DNA of 64,000 bases from an uncultured Tateyamaria sp. (GCF_947504105.1 NZ_CANNGP010000008.1:78801-142800); one strand, 5' to 3'. Shown: positions 19,051 to 29,243, counted from the stretch's first letter. Notes: generated by a model from the letters alone, not told the origin. Translations and numbers: made by a program.

Positions 19051-19758
19051 TCAGCTTTCCTGTGCCATCCTATGCAAACGGTCGGCCACAACTTCCTGAT
19101 GCTCGGCCTCGGCCATCTGCAGGGCCTGGAAGTCAGGCATATAGAGGCCGTCAACCATACCGTCCGGGAACAGATCAAGCACGCTGTCCCAACGATAGGC
19201 AAATGCATCGAGTTTCACGCGCAATTCTTCAGCACGTGCCGTGTCTTTTGCCTCGACCTGGTTCAGCCAGCCCATGATAGCAGTCCAGATACGATCTGTC
19301 CCCAAGGTGAGGAACGCCCCCGCAACCAGGGCAAGGGCAATGGCGGCTCCGATCACGAACCAGTGCGGACGCAGAACAAAAAGCAATGCGGCGCTGGCAA
19401 GCGCGACGTGGCGTGTTCTGGGCTGAAATCCACGAACCTGCGCGATCACGTTTGCCAAGGGGCGGAATATGCGCGCACGTTTCTGGACCTGCACGTCGGG
19501 TGCCAATTCTGGCAGATCTGTTGCACGACGGTGCGGTGCAGCTTCCGATGCACGCTGGTCAAATGCACGTGGCGCGTCTGTCCGATCGGCGGCGTGCTGG
19601 CCTATACCGCCGCGCTGCGCCACCTTTTGTATCGCTTTGGTCTTGCGCGGCTGCGGCTTGGATGGGCCACCTTCGTCCGTCAGGACCGAACGGATCATCG
19701 ACATCGTCTCTTCCTCACTTGCGGTGTGAGGTTGACCGGGGATCAACGTGTATTTCAT
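19051..19758 (-). CDS. Hypothetical membrane protein upstream of secE
   Basis: A 235-residue protein not assigned to a family. I start it at the ATG at 19758 (MKYTLIPGQP) because AAGGAAG precedes it; a 21-codon-longer version lacks a ribosome site. The first ~120 residues are polar, with many Gln, Arg and Ala and probably disordered. Two adjacent hydrophobic helices follow (VALASAALLFVL and FVIGAAIALALVAGAFLTL, a hairpin in the membrane). The charged tail is rich in Glu, Asp and Arg. It lies between tRNA-Trp and secE in the same orientation. Confidence 0.7.
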   Translation of the reverse strand: MKYTLIPGQPHTASEEETMSMIRSVLTDEGGPSKPQPRKTKAIQKVAQRGGIGQHAADRTDAPRAFDQRASEAAPHRRATDLPELAPDVQVQKRARIFRPLANVIAQVRGFQPRTRHVALASAALLFVLRPHWFVIGAAIALALVAGAFLTLGTDRIWTAIMGWLNQVEAKDTARAEELRVKLDAFAYRWDSVLDLFPDGMVDGLYMPDFQALQMAEAEHQEVVADRLHRMAQES

Positions 19759-20196
19759 CGACAGCTTCCTTGCCCCGACACCAATTGGGGCTCCATTTAT
19801 CAGCCCGGGCAGATCGGGCATTTTTTACTAATCCGCGCGGTGCGGATGAGGCAAAGCTAGGGCTGGAATGTGCGGCGCACGTGTCAGAGATGTGGCGAAA
19901 AAAGGCACTGGGGCGGGAACCGGAACAACGCTGTTTCGCAGCCCTGACTGTTTCTGAAACGCGCCCTACAGCGTCGGTGTTTTCACACCTCGACCACAGT
20001 TTGGGCGCATTTAGGTGAGTCGGTTTCAGGTCCGAACCGCGCGCCACAATCGTATCCCGGTCGGACGTTGGGGTATTGGCAGGGCCATGGCGCGTGGTCT
20101 CAGAACAGGCTGCCCCGGCAACAGCCAAGCATACCATGCGAAAAACACACGATCCTGGGGACGTTTTCCTGTGAGTGGTGGAAGAGTGTGTTGTGG
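19759..20196. other. 438-base region between tRNA-Trp and the membrane protein gene
   Basis: No convincing gene. A small hairpin (ATCCGC/GCGGAT, 19833-19849) is the only clear structure. The promoter of the downstream gene should lie here; I cannot identify it with confidence. Confidence 0.5.
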
Positions 20197-20272
20197 TGGC
20201 AGGGGCAGCAGGGTTCGAACCCGCGACCTACGGTTTTGGAGACCGTCGCTCTACCAGCTGAGCTATACCCCT
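20197..20272 (-). tRNA. tRNA-Trp (anticodon CCA)
   Basis: The 76-base gene starts AGGGGTATAGCTCAGC on the minus strand. It has a full cloverleaf: a 7-base-pair acceptor with one G:T, the D-arm CTCAGCTGGTAGAG, an anticodon loop with CCA, and the T-arm GGGTTCGAACCC. CCA is genomically encoded. tRNA-Trp is commonly found upstream of secE in bacteria. Confidence 0.97.
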
Positions 20273-20321
20273 TCGCGCTGGACTGAATTACGCGGCACGT
20301 TCGCGGTTTGCAAGGGTGAAT

Positions 20322-21560
20322 TCAGGCTGCTGTTCGCGAAGTATGGTAACGGCTGGATTGGACGATGCCGGCATCGAAGAGATGGGCGATTTCCGTGTCC
20401 GACAGGCGGGCCACGTCACCCAGCAACTCTTCGGTATGTGCCCCGAGGGCTGGTGCCGGCACCGCCGGGTGTCGTTCCATCACGCCGAAGCTGGCAGGGT
20501 GCCTGGGCACCGGGAAGCGGCCAAGGCCCGGCTGGTTCAGCATTTCGAACATCGGATTGTCCGGTCCGAGGTCGGGATCCTCGGCCAAGGCTTCGCGGAC
20601 CGTGCGGAATTCGGACCATGTCAGCCCTGCACGGTCGAAGTTATCACGGAAGTCCGACACCCGCCGCGCAGCGAACCATGGGCGTAAGATGTCGGTGATC
20701 TCTGCCCGTCGCCGCCACCGCTCGCCCTCATTCTGCAGCGACACACCATAGCGGCGTTCCAGCGCGTCCATGGCATTCTGCGTGCCGGTGGCCTTGACCA
20801 AACCACGCCATTGCCGGTCAGTCAGCCCGATCACCATGACACGGCGGCCATCGGCGCAGACGAAATCCTGGCCATAGGCTCCGTACAGCGCATTGCCCGC
20901 CCTTGTGCGGTCGCAGGGGTTCAGGGCTGCATCGCCGATCATGCCAAGATGGCCGATCGCGGCTGCAGCAACATCCTTGAGTGCAAGCCGAACCTGCTGC
21001 CCACCCCCGCCCCGCAAACGATGCCGTTCAGAGGCCAGCAAGGCAGACACGCACATGTTGCCAGCGATCAAATCCCATGCGGGCAAGGCATGCGCCACCG
21101 GGTCATGTGACCCTTCCGGCCCGGTCATATGTGGCACACCAAGTGCCGGGTTGACGGTGTAATCGACCTGAGGCCTGCCGTGCCGATCCCCGGACAGGGT
21201 GACCGTGACAATATCATCCCGAAGGCCGCGCAGCGTATCATGATCCAGCCAGCCGTGCGCAGGCAGGTTGGTGAGAAACAGCCCCGCGTCATCCTCCGGT
21301 GCAGCAACCAGCTGCTGCACCAATTCGCGGCCGCTGGGGTGGCGGGTGTCGACGGCAATGGATTTCTTACCCTTGTTCAGACCAGCCCAGAACAGGCTTT
21401 GGCCAGAGGGCGCAAGAGGCCAGCGCCCTGCATCGAGACCACCGCCGATCCGGTCGACCCGGATCACCTCGGCCCCCATTTGGGCCAACGTCATGCCCGC
21501 GAGTGGTACCGCCACGAAGGCGGAGTGTTCGACAACGCGCATACCGGACAAGATTGTCAT
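20322..21560 (-). CDS. CaiB/BaiF-type (class III) CoA-transferase
   Basis: A 412-residue enzyme of the family that moves CoA between carboxylic acids. Family blocks: LSGMRVVEHSAFVAVPLAGMTLAQMGAEVIRVD at the N-terminus, FWAGLNKGKKSIAVD, and RLALKDVAAAAIGHLG around residue 195, whose Asp is the expected acyl-anhydride nucleophile. The ATG at 21560 (MTILSGMR) overlaps the upstream hydratase-like gene's TGA as ATGA and is preceded by GGAGG. The pairing suggests mesaconyl- or itaconyl/citramalyl-CoA chemistry, but the acid is unproven. Confidence 0.85.
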   Translation of the reverse strand: MTILSGMRVVEHSAFVAVPLAGMTLAQMGAEVIRVDRIGGGLDAGRWPLAPSGQSLFWAGLNKGKKSIAVDTRHPSGRELVQQLVAAPEDDAGLFLTNLPAHGWLDHDTLRGLRDDIVTVTLSGDRHGRPQVDYTVNPALGVPHMTGPEGSHDPVAHALPAWDLIAGNMCVSALLASERHRLRGGGGQQVRLALKDVAAAAIGHLGMIGDAALNPCDRTRAGNALYGAYGQDFVCADGRRVMVIGLTDRQWRGLVKATGTQNAMDALERRYGVSLQNEGERWRRRAEITDILRPWFAARRVSDFRDNFDRAGLTWSEFRTVREALAEDPDLGPDNPMFEMLNQPGLGRFPVPRHPASFGVMERHPAVPAPALGAHTEELLGDVARLSDTEIAHLFDAGIVQSSRYHTSRTAA

Positions 21561-22396
21561 TGCGTGTCCTCCCACATCGCGGTGGCTTGCATGCCCTGAT
21601 GCCCGCGCTGGCCTGTGAAGAGGGACAGAACGCCATCTTCTTCTGTTGTGCAGATGTCGAGCGACGTGCCCACAAACAGGGGGTGCACGGCCCGGAAGTC
21701 GAAGTAACTTGGTGGGCGCTGTCTTGTCTCGATGGCGTGCCGCATCAGCAGCGCGGCTTGCAACGGGCCATGAATGACCAGACCGGGGTACTTTTCGACA
21801 GACCGGGCATAGTCCAGATCATAGTGGATCCGGTGCGCGTTGAAGGTGACGGCCGAGTACCGGAACAGCAGCGTCGCAGACATGTCGGCACGTTCGGTCG
21901 TTTCCGCGGGCATTGGTCGCTTCTTTGGTGGCGTGAAGCGCTCGGGCATTGGCAGATACACGATGTCCTGACGTTCTTCGATGGCCAATCCTTGCGGCCC
22001 GACAATTCTGTGATCGAGGGTCACGAACGCCATGGGACCGGACGCCGTGGTTTTTGTATCTACCGAACTAACGGCCGTATGCCGGTGCAATATGTCGCCC
22101 ACGCGGATCGGTGCGTGGAAGCTCAGAGCACCCCCAGCCCACATCCTGCGCGGCAGACCAAGCGGCGGCAGCAATGCGCCTGGCGCAGGATGCCCGTCAG
22201 CGCCGAGATGGTCCGTATGGGCCACGGGCACGAAAGCACTCCAGTGCCAGAGGGCGGGAAGCAGATCACCGGCACGGGGTAATAGGTCATCGGACCTGCC
22301 AAGTGTGGCGTGCAGCTTTGCGGCCATCGATTGGTCGATGCCGCCAACGTCCGACAGGCTTCGTCCGACCCACGCATCTACGTTCACCTGGTCCAT
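21557..22396 (-). CDS. Mesaconyl-C4-CoA / itaconyl-CoA hydratase-like protein (MaoC hot-dog fold)
   Basis: A 279-residue double hot-dog hydratase. The N-terminal FAS1-like dehydratase part includes WHWSAFVPVAHTDHLGADGHPAPGALLPP and RMWAGGALSFHAPIRVGD. The C-terminal unit has the hydratase pattern FNAHRIHYDLDYARSVEKYPGLVIHGPLQA with the Asp/His pair. Length and layout match Chloroflexus Meh and related itaconyl-CoA hydratases. GGGAGGG precedes the ATG. It is translationally coupled (ATGA) to a class III CoA-transferase. No citramalyl-CoA lyase is adjacent. Confidence 0.82.
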   Translation of the reverse strand: MDQVNVDAWVGRSLSDVGGIDQSMAAKLHATLGRSDDLLPRAGDLLPALWHWSAFVPVAHTDHLGADGHPAPGALLPPLGLPRRMWAGGALSFHAPIRVGDILHRHTAVSSVDTKTTASGPMAFVTLDHRIVGPQGLAIEERQDIVYLPMPERFTPPKKRPMPAETTERADMSATLLFRYSAVTFNAHRIHYDLDYARSVEKYPGLVIHGPLQAALLMRHAIETRQRPPSYFDFRAVHPLFVGTSLDICTTEEDGVLSLFTGQRGHQGMQATAMWEDTQ

Positions 22397-22809
22397 GATG
22401 CCCTCCCTTGCTCTTCACTAAGGGTGGAGAGATGGAAGAAAAAATCAATATATTTTAATGACTTAGATGAATACCGTCGTATACCAAAGCGGCATCTTCG
22501 CAGACGCAGCATTTGGAGGATTGTGCAATATCAAGGGGTTTACGGTTGAGTTTGCTGATGCAGCACCGAGATGCCGGCATCCAAAAAATTTCGTCCAGGG
22601 CGGGAAATTTGTAACTTAATGTCTCGCACCCGCCGAACCTCACGGCAATCGAGACACGCGTATCAGCGTCGATCAAACCAAAATGATTCCCCCCGCTTGG
22701 AAACCATCGGCGCGTGGTACTGCGTGAAAAAGGGCGACCATGTGGCCGCCCCTTTCAAAGCCTCAGGCTGGTGGCATCCAGTATGAACCTTCCGCCCCTG
22801 CCGCTGATT
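22397..22809. other. 413-base region between tuf and the hydratase-like gene
   Basis: It contains the tuf terminator (22726-22752). An AT-rich stretch at 22437-22460 could hold the promoter of the hydratase/CoA-transferase pair. No protein-like frame seen. Confidence 0.5.
22726..22752 (-). terminator. Rho-independent terminator of tuf
   Basis: On the minus strand GGGCGGCC pairs with GGTCGCCC (one mismatch) and is followed by TTTTT, about 60 bases past the tuf stop codon. Confidence 0.8.
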
Positions 22810-23985
<1,176 letters not shown>

Positions 23986-24042
23986 CTCTCAAGACGCCCT
24001 TTGTTAAGTTGTGGGTCGGAACCCGTGGTTCACTCCGCGCGG

Positions 24043-24071
24043 CATGTATTGTGAATGAGCAGGAAAATCAA
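24043..24071 (-). promoter_or_regulatory. Candidate tuf promoter
   Basis: Minus-strand TTGATT (24071-24066), a 17-base spacer and TACATG (24048-24043) lie about 58 bases before the tuf start. The -35 is near consensus, the -10 weaker. Confidence 0.4.
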
Positions 24072-24077
24072 GCGGGG

Positions 24078-24611
24078 TTAGGCGCCGTTCGCGGGTCCTT
24101 TGATGGCGGCGGTGACCGCAACGGCAAAACCCTCGACCGTCTGGTCATAGTCCCGTTCCGGCGACGGGCTGGTCGCAACGCCGATCACGCCGGGCAGACG
24201 TACAAACTCGGATGTCCCCAGAACCACTTCGGGTCCGAACAGCAATGTACCTGTTTGCGCATCCGTCACCGCCACCTCGGCCTTGATCGAGCTGGGACCC
24301 CCAAATGCAAAAGCTGATCCGGGAGAGGTCAAACGCACACGCTGCAAAGCTATGTCGATGTTCGCATTGGACGGCCCGCCTGCCCCCATGCGACGCCCCA
24401 GCGCACGCATGATATCGCTGGCGATTTTCTCTGGTGGGATATCCAGTGTTCGCCCTTCGACACCAATAAACGATGAGGTATCCACCCGAACCACATTGGC
24501 CACAATATCAGCAGGGCCGACGCGCGATCCAGTTGCCGGTGCCGTGGTCATGCACGCAGCCAAGGCAAAGGCTACGTTCAGACAGAAGGCAAGATGTAAG
24601 ACCCGTTTCAT
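24078..24611 (-). CDS. Hypothetical lipoprotein
   Basis: A 177-residue predicted lipoprotein. The signal MKRVLHLAFCLNVAFALAAC ends in a lipobox (LAAC, Cys at 20). The mature part includes DIVANVVRVDTSSFIGVEGRTLDIPPEK and IKAEVAVTDAQTGTLLFGP, which resembles small periplasmic lipoproteins that bundle into beta-sandwich folds. I do not recognise a named family. It lies 33 bases downstream of a second lipoprotein gene. Confidence 0.75.
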   Translation of the reverse strand: MKRVLHLAFCLNVAFALAACMTTAPATGSRVGPADIVANVVRVDTSSFIGVEGRTLDIPPEKIASDIMRALGRRMGAGGPSNANIDIALQRVRLTSPGSAFAFGGPSSIKAEVAVTDAQTGTLLFGPEVVLGTSEFVRLPGVIGVATSPSPERDYDQTVEGFAVAVTAAIKGPANGA

Positions 24612-24644
24612 TGTAGCGCACTCCTCTCATTGTGATGCGCCATC

Positions 24645-25259
24645 CTAAGCCTCGGTGGGGACGTCCGTATTTTCGATTATTGCGTTTTCTTCAGAATCAA
24701 GCGCGTCTGTCGACGGAGCGTCCGGCGCAAACCAACCCTCCTCATTCCGCTGTTTTACCAGGTAACGCTCGACGGCCTTGGCGGCGTTCTGGCTCAATTC
24801 CTTGAGTTGTTCTTCGGCTGTCATTGTGTAGCCTGTCCCGATGACCGGCGCGGTTCCAAATGTTTCCAGCACCGTGATCTGTTCGGGTTCGTCGTTCAGC
24901 TTGTCCCCGGCGGCATCATCCCAGACCGTGACATTCAAGATCAGCGCGGACTTGGGCGCCAGAACAAGCGGGATTCCCGGTTGGGCAAGGACGTACCCTT
25001 CGACGGAAATGCCGAAGTGATAGCGGCTTGGCCCGTCATAGCGCCCGAAACGTTCCGCCATCGCGTCTTTGACTGCCGCGGCAAGCTGTTCATCGGTTGC
25101 TTCACGACTCAGCGGCCCACGCTGTGCCTTGTCGGCAATCACGATGTTATGCTCGAGCCGGAAGTCCCCCAGCGGCACCGGAGCATCACCGAGATCGCGA
25201 CTGCTGGCGCATGCCGACAGTCCAGCCAGCAACACAAGGCCCAAAACCCAACGTATCAT
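24645..25259 (-). CDS. Hypothetical lipoprotein
   Basis: A 204-residue predicted lipoprotein with signal MIRWVLGLVLLAGLSAC (lipobox LSAC, Cys 17). The mature domain has RLEHNIVIADKAQRGPLSREATDEQLAAAVKDAMAERF and ALILNVTVWDDAAGDKLNDEPEQITVLETF. It is comparable in style to the downstream lipoprotein, so the two may form an envelope pair. It ends in an acidic tail (EENAIIENTDVPTEA). It is divergent from the P450 gene with a 110-base gap. Confidence 0.75.
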   Translation of the reverse strand: MIRWVLGLVLLAGLSACASSRDLGDAPVPLGDFRLEHNIVIADKAQRGPLSREATDEQLAAAVKDAMAERFGRYDGPSRYHFGISVEGYVLAQPGIPLVLAPKSALILNVTVWDDAAGDKLNDEPEQITVLETFGTAPVIGTGYTMTAEEQLKELSQNAAKAVERYLVKQRNEEGWFAPDAPSTDALDSEENAIIENTDVPTEA

Positions 25260-25369
25260 TCCTGCACTCTCCCCGTTTTTATTGCATATCGGATACCCCA
25301 GCTGCGACGACGGCGCAATTGTCGGGTGCGAAGCGGCGCATATATCATAACGTATCCACGGAGGATGAC

Positions 25370-26749
25370 ATGTCTAACACGGCCCTGTCCGAGGCGCTGC
25401 CAGTGCGCGTTCCGCTGGTGCGAGAAGAAACCGGCATCTGGAAAAGCCTGCAGATGGCGCGCAAGAACGTGCTGGCCATTATCCCCGAGGTTGCCACGAC
25501 ACTGCCCATCGTGTCGGGCAAAACGGGCAAGCGGTGGCACATGATCATGGATCCGGGTGGCATTCGGCAGATGCTGCTGGACCGTCTGGACACCTACCCC
25601 AAATCCATCGTCACAAAGAACCTGTTGCAGCCTGCCATTGGCGAGTCCCTGTTCATTGCAGAAGGGGCGAACTGGCGTTGGCAGCGCCGCACGGCTGCCC
25701 CGGTGTTCACCCACCGCAACATGATGAACCTGGCCCCGATCATGACCGCCGCCGCGGAACGCTGCGCAAACCGCATTTCGGCAGCAGGACCAAGAGCCGT
25801 AAACCTGCTGGACGAGATGGTGAGCACGACCTTTGACATCATTGCCGATGTCACCTTTTCCGGCGATGGGACATTTGACCGGTCGTCTATCCACCGCGCG
25901 ATCGATGACTATATCTCAAATGCTGGAAAAATCTCTCTTTTTGATATCATGGGCGCACCGGATTGGGTGCCCCGCCCCGGGCGCATCGTGCAGGGCGCGG
26001 CCATGCGCGACACCAAGGCAATTGCTGACCGGGCCATCGAAGCCCGCGCCGCACGGCCCCATGACGGCGTGCCGGATCTGCTGGATCTGTTGATGGCGGG
26101 CGAAGACCCGGAGACCGGGCGCAAGATGACCACGGCAGAATTGCGGGACAACCTGCTGACCTTCATCGTGGCAGGGCATGAAACCACGGCGCTGACATTG
26201 GCGTGGTCCATGTACCTCGTTGCATTCGACCCGGCCGTGCAGGATCGCGCACGGGCCGAAGCGCACTCGGTCCTGCAAGGCCGTCCGGCCTGCGGGGACG
26301 ATATTCGGAATCTGCCTTTCATTCGTCAGATCATTGACGAGGCGCTGCGTCTTTACCCGCCCGCCGGGATGGTGTCGCGCACGGCCATGGCAGATGACGT
26401 GCTGTGCGGACGCGAGATCAGGAAGGGCGACACCTGCATCATCCCGATCTATGCCGTCCACCGATCCAAGCTTTTGTGGGATGATCCGGATACGTTCCGC
26501 CCCGACCGTTTTGCCGACCGCAAATCGGTGGATCGCTATGCATATCTGCCTTTTGGCGACGGCCCACGGATCTGCATTGGCGCCTCTTTCGCCTTGCAAG
26601 AGGCCGTCATCATCCTTGCCACGATGCTCAGCCGGTTCAAGTTCTCGCCCGTTCCGGGGAAAGAACCGGAACCGGTGATGATCCTGACGCTGCGCCCCGA
26701 GGGCGGTGTGTGGCTGATGGCGGAACCTGTTCAGCCACAGATGGCCTGA
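25370..26749 (+). CDS. Cytochrome P450 monooxygenase
   Basis: A 459-residue haem-thiolate monooxygenase. The oxygen-activation motif AGHETT is at residues 268-273, the K-helix EALR at 324-327, and the haem loop FGDGPRICIG with the ligand Cys at 402. The ATG at 25370 follows GGAGGA; longer in-frame starts lie in the lipoprotein promoter. FGDGPRICIG recalls fatty-acid-hydroxylase-like P450s, but the substrate is unknown. No ferredoxin or reductase gene is adjacent. Its 3' end overlaps the M48 protease gene by 19 bases, tail to tail. Confidence 0.93.
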   Translation: MSNTALSEALPVRVPLVREETGIWKSLQMARKNVLAIIPEVATTLPIVSGKTGKRWHMIMDPGGIRQMLLDRLDTYPKSIVTKNLLQPAIGESLFIAEGANWRWQRRTAAPVFTHRNMMNLAPIMTAAAERCANRISAAGPRAVNLLDEMVSTTFDIIADVTFSGDGTFDRSSIHRAIDDYISNAGKISLFDIMGAPDWVPRPGRIVQGAAMRDTKAIADRAIEARAARPHDGVPDLLDLLMAGEDPETGRKMTTAELRDNLLTFIVAGHETTALTLAWSMYLVAFDPAVQDRARAEAHSVLQGRPACGDDIRNLPFIRQIIDEALRLYPPAGMVSRTAMADDVLCGREIRKGDTCIIPIYAVHRSKLLWDDPDTFRPDRFADRKSVDRYAYLPFGDGPRICIGASFALQEAVIILATMLSRFKFSPVPGKEPEPVMILTLRPEGGVWLMAEPVQPQMA

Positions 26750-27813
26750 AGGTCAACCCACTGCTGTTCGGTGAGTACCGGGGACCAATCGCCATTGTCG
26801 GGGGCTGCCGCCCGCGCCTTTCCAATCCGATCGGACAGTGTCGGATGGGACAGGAAGTGTGAGATGACACCGTCATTGTCCCCATGTTTCTTGCGCAACC
26901 GTTCAAACATGTCACCGAGAGCGGCGGGAGATACCCCGGCCTGCTCAAGCACCTTGTGCGCGAAGGTGTCCGCAGCCTCTTCGGCGGCTTGGGTGTAGTT
27001 CGCATCTATCAGACGTTCCGTCAGGAACAGGACGACAGCGCCGCCGGCAAAATCACCAAAGAGCAGACCCAGAACGCCGATGCTGCCTGCGGACCGGAGG
27101 GCGTGGCGCGTTGGATCGCGGCTGGCGACATGGCCAAGTTCATGCGCGAAGACGGCTGCCACTTCCTCGGGCTTTTCGGCGGCGTCGATCAGGCCACGGA
27201 AGAACACGACATATCCACCCGGCAAGGCAAAGGCGTTGATCATGGGATGGTTCAGAACGAACACGGATACTTCGGCGTTGTCTGGCATCGACGGGGCAAA
27301 GGTCGCGGCCATTTCATTCAGTGCCGCCCGTCCCTCCGGATTTTCGCAGACCCGCAGCGGGCCCAGAGTGTCACTGCCCAGCGCACCACGGATCTGTTCA
27401 AATGTTGCCTCGCCCAGCGCGCGTTCGGCGCGGGGTGGGATGAAATTAGCAAGCTGGTCGGCCATCAGCGGGATCAGGATTCCGATCTGTAACGCAACCG
27501 CCGCGACAGCACCGGCCGCCCACAAGGCGAGGCGTCCACGCCCCTTGGGCGGTGCGCGCCGGGTGAGCTGTGGCAGCCTTGGCAACGCTTCTGCATTGGG
27601 AACGTACAGCCGTGCAATCGGATCGCCCGTCAGCCGCAAAACCGCATCAATTCCGCTGGGCAGATCCGAGACCGTTCGAATGTCAGACGCCCGCCATATC
27701 ACGTCATCCGCATTCTGACGCGTGAGAATGATGTGCGCACCGTCATCGCTTGGCGTGACATAGACCGGAACCGGGGTTGGCGTTTCGCCATCGAAGTAAG
27801 ACGCGTGGGTCAT
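26731..27813 (-). CDS. M48-family membrane metalloprotease
   Basis: A 360-residue zinc protease related to BepA/HtpX and Oma1-type quality-control enzymes. A transmembrane segment at about residues 95-120 (LALWAAGAVAAVALQIGILIPLMA) precedes the catalytic domain. The zinc motif HELGH is at 224-228, with a further ligand Glu near 279 (AAEEAADTFA). The N-terminal ~90 residues are an unrecognised cytoplasmic part. Its ATG overlaps the stop of the DUF898 gene (ATGA), so the two are co-expressed. Confidence 0.9.
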   Translation of the reverse strand: MTHASYFDGETPTPVPVYVTPSDDGAHIILTRQNADDVIWRASDIRTVSDLPSGIDAVLRLTGDPIARLYVPNAEALPRLPQLTRRAPPKGRGRLALWAAGAVAAVALQIGILIPLMADQLANFIPPRAERALGEATFEQIRGALGSDTLGPLRVCENPEGRAALNEMAATFAPSMPDNAEVSVFVLNHPMINAFALPGGYVVFFRGLIDAAEKPEEVAAVFAHELGHVASRDPTRHALRSAGSIGVLGLLFGDFAGGAVVLFLTERLIDANYTQAAEEAADTFAHKVLEQAGVSPAALGDMFERLRKKHGDNDGVISHFLSHPTLSDRIGKARAAAPDNGDWSPVLTEQQWVDLQAICG

Positions 27814-29243
27814 ATCGCTGCCCCCAGATCAAGCGCCTCGGCGAACCCTTCTGCCTCGGCAAACTCATCACGCGCGGCCTGGCTGACGCGCTGCAGGCCT
27901 GCGTGTTCTTGCAACACGGTGGTTGTTGCCATGTGCCGCATCAGCGGGAACGTCACGAAGGTGTTGTAGACAACAGACCAGAGCAGGAAGACGGCGAAAT
28001 ACAGAATGACCGACGCAGCGATGGAAAACCAGCGGGGTACATCGAATGTCAGGTCCCGATCCGCGCCGACCATGTCGGTCAGGAGATCAAAGCCAAAGAC
28101 AGGCAAGAGGACAAGACCAATCAGCACGATCCCAAGGGTCAGCACCAGATAGGCAAGCACGGTACCACCCGCGTAGATCCAGGCAACACGCCCCGTTCTT
28201 AGCTGCGAGGCAAAGGTGACGCCCGGCGCGGTCTTGTGGTTCGCCATCGCACGGCGCGCGCCGAAGATGTAGTGCACCACACCGTAGTACACAGAGAGCA
28301 TCAGCGGGATAAGGAGCCACATCCGCCAAAGCGCCATTGTTTGGCGGCCCTCGACCCCTGATGTGTCGAGTTCAATGCCGGTGGCGCCAGCCACGACACC
28401 GCGGGCAAAGAGATCGAGCGCGGGCCCGAGCGGTTGCAGCACGATGACCCAGAGCGTCCATAGGCCGCAAAGCACCAGGGCAACGATCAGCGGCACGGCG
28501 GCGCGGTAGAGCATTGTCCATGTACCGCCCTGTGTCAGCCTGGATGAGCCGAAAAACGTGCGGTCGGTGCGGTATTTTTCAAGATAGAACGTCATGCGCG
28601 GCCAGAGAATGCCAAGGCTACAGATCGTCACCAACCAGTGTAAGCACGCGCGCCAGGCGTAGCCCCATGCGCCGGGTTCCAGCCCGAAGCGTACACCGCG
28701 CCAGCGCGTGCGTCCCAGAACATACCGGCGGGCACGATATCGGGCATAGAACCACAGCGGGATCACACCCAGGAAACTGAGGAAATACCCCGCCACGTTG
28801 CCGTCAAACAGGGTGAAGCTGGCGAACATCAACAGCAAGTTCACCACGCCGATGTAGAACGTCAGGATCACAACGGCGATGAAGAAGCCCAGCAGCTTTT
28901 CCCAAGGGTCGCCCACATATTCCATCGGGTGCCCACCCGGCCGGATCGAACCCCAGAAATAGCGGCGCAGTCGGGTCTTCATCCAGAAGCGATAGAAGCC
29001 CAGCGTCAGGATCGACCAGAACCCGGTCGTCAAAGCCAGCCAAAAGACCGCACCACGACGACCGACAAAGCCGACCGTGAGCGCGCCGTCAGGTGAACTT
29101 GTTGTCTCTTGGGAAGCCGCGGGGGGCCATCCGCCCTGCCCCTGCGCGTTTTCCGCGCCACTCGGCAAGGTCGGTTTCTGTTCTTGTTCGTCCTGCGGGG
29201 TCGAGCCAGCTGAGCCCGTCTGCCAGGGTGAAGGTGGTTGCAT
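27810..29243 (-). CDS. DUF898 (YjgN-like) multi-spanning membrane protein
   Basis: A 477-residue inner-membrane protein of unknown function. After a ~50-residue polar head, repeated hydrophobic segments include VFWLALTTGFWSILTLGFYRFWMKTRLRRYFW, the characteristic opening of DUF898, and GILWPRMTFYLEKYRTDRTFFGSSRL. The first ~52 codons overlap the end of parC by 155 bases. The ATG at 29243 is the first available; a TTG at 29168 is an alternative, and the conserved domain begins about where parC ends. It is followed by an M48 protease via ATGA. Confidence 0.85.
   Translation of the reverse strand: MQPPSPWQTGSAGSTPQDEQEQKPTLPSGAENAQGQGGWPPAASQETTSSPDGALTVGFVGRRGAVFWLALTTGFWSILTLGFYRFWMKTRLRRYFWGSIRPGGHPMEYVGDPWEKLLGFFIAVVILTFYIGVVNLLLMFASFTLFDGNVAGYFLSFLGVIPLWFYARYRARRYVLGRTRWRGVRFGLEPGAWGYAWRACLHWLVTICSLGILWPRMTFYLEKYRTDRTFFGSSRLTQGGTWTMLYRAAVPLIVALVLCGLWTLWVIVLQPLGPALDLFARGVVAGATGIELDTSGVEGRQTMALWRMWLLIPLMLSVYYGVVHYIFGARRAMANHKTAPGVTFASQLRTGRVAWIYAGGTVLAYLVLTLGIVLIGLVLLPVFGFDLLTDMVGADRDLTFDVPRWFSIAASVILYFAVFLLWSVVYNTFVTFPLMRHMATTTVLQEHAGLQRVSQAARDEFAEAEGFAEALDLGAAI

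Noticed and set aside
22455..22676. A 73-codon frame upstream of tuf on the minus strand
   Set aside because: Lies in the tuf-hydratase intergenic region, with no ribosome site and no recognisable family.
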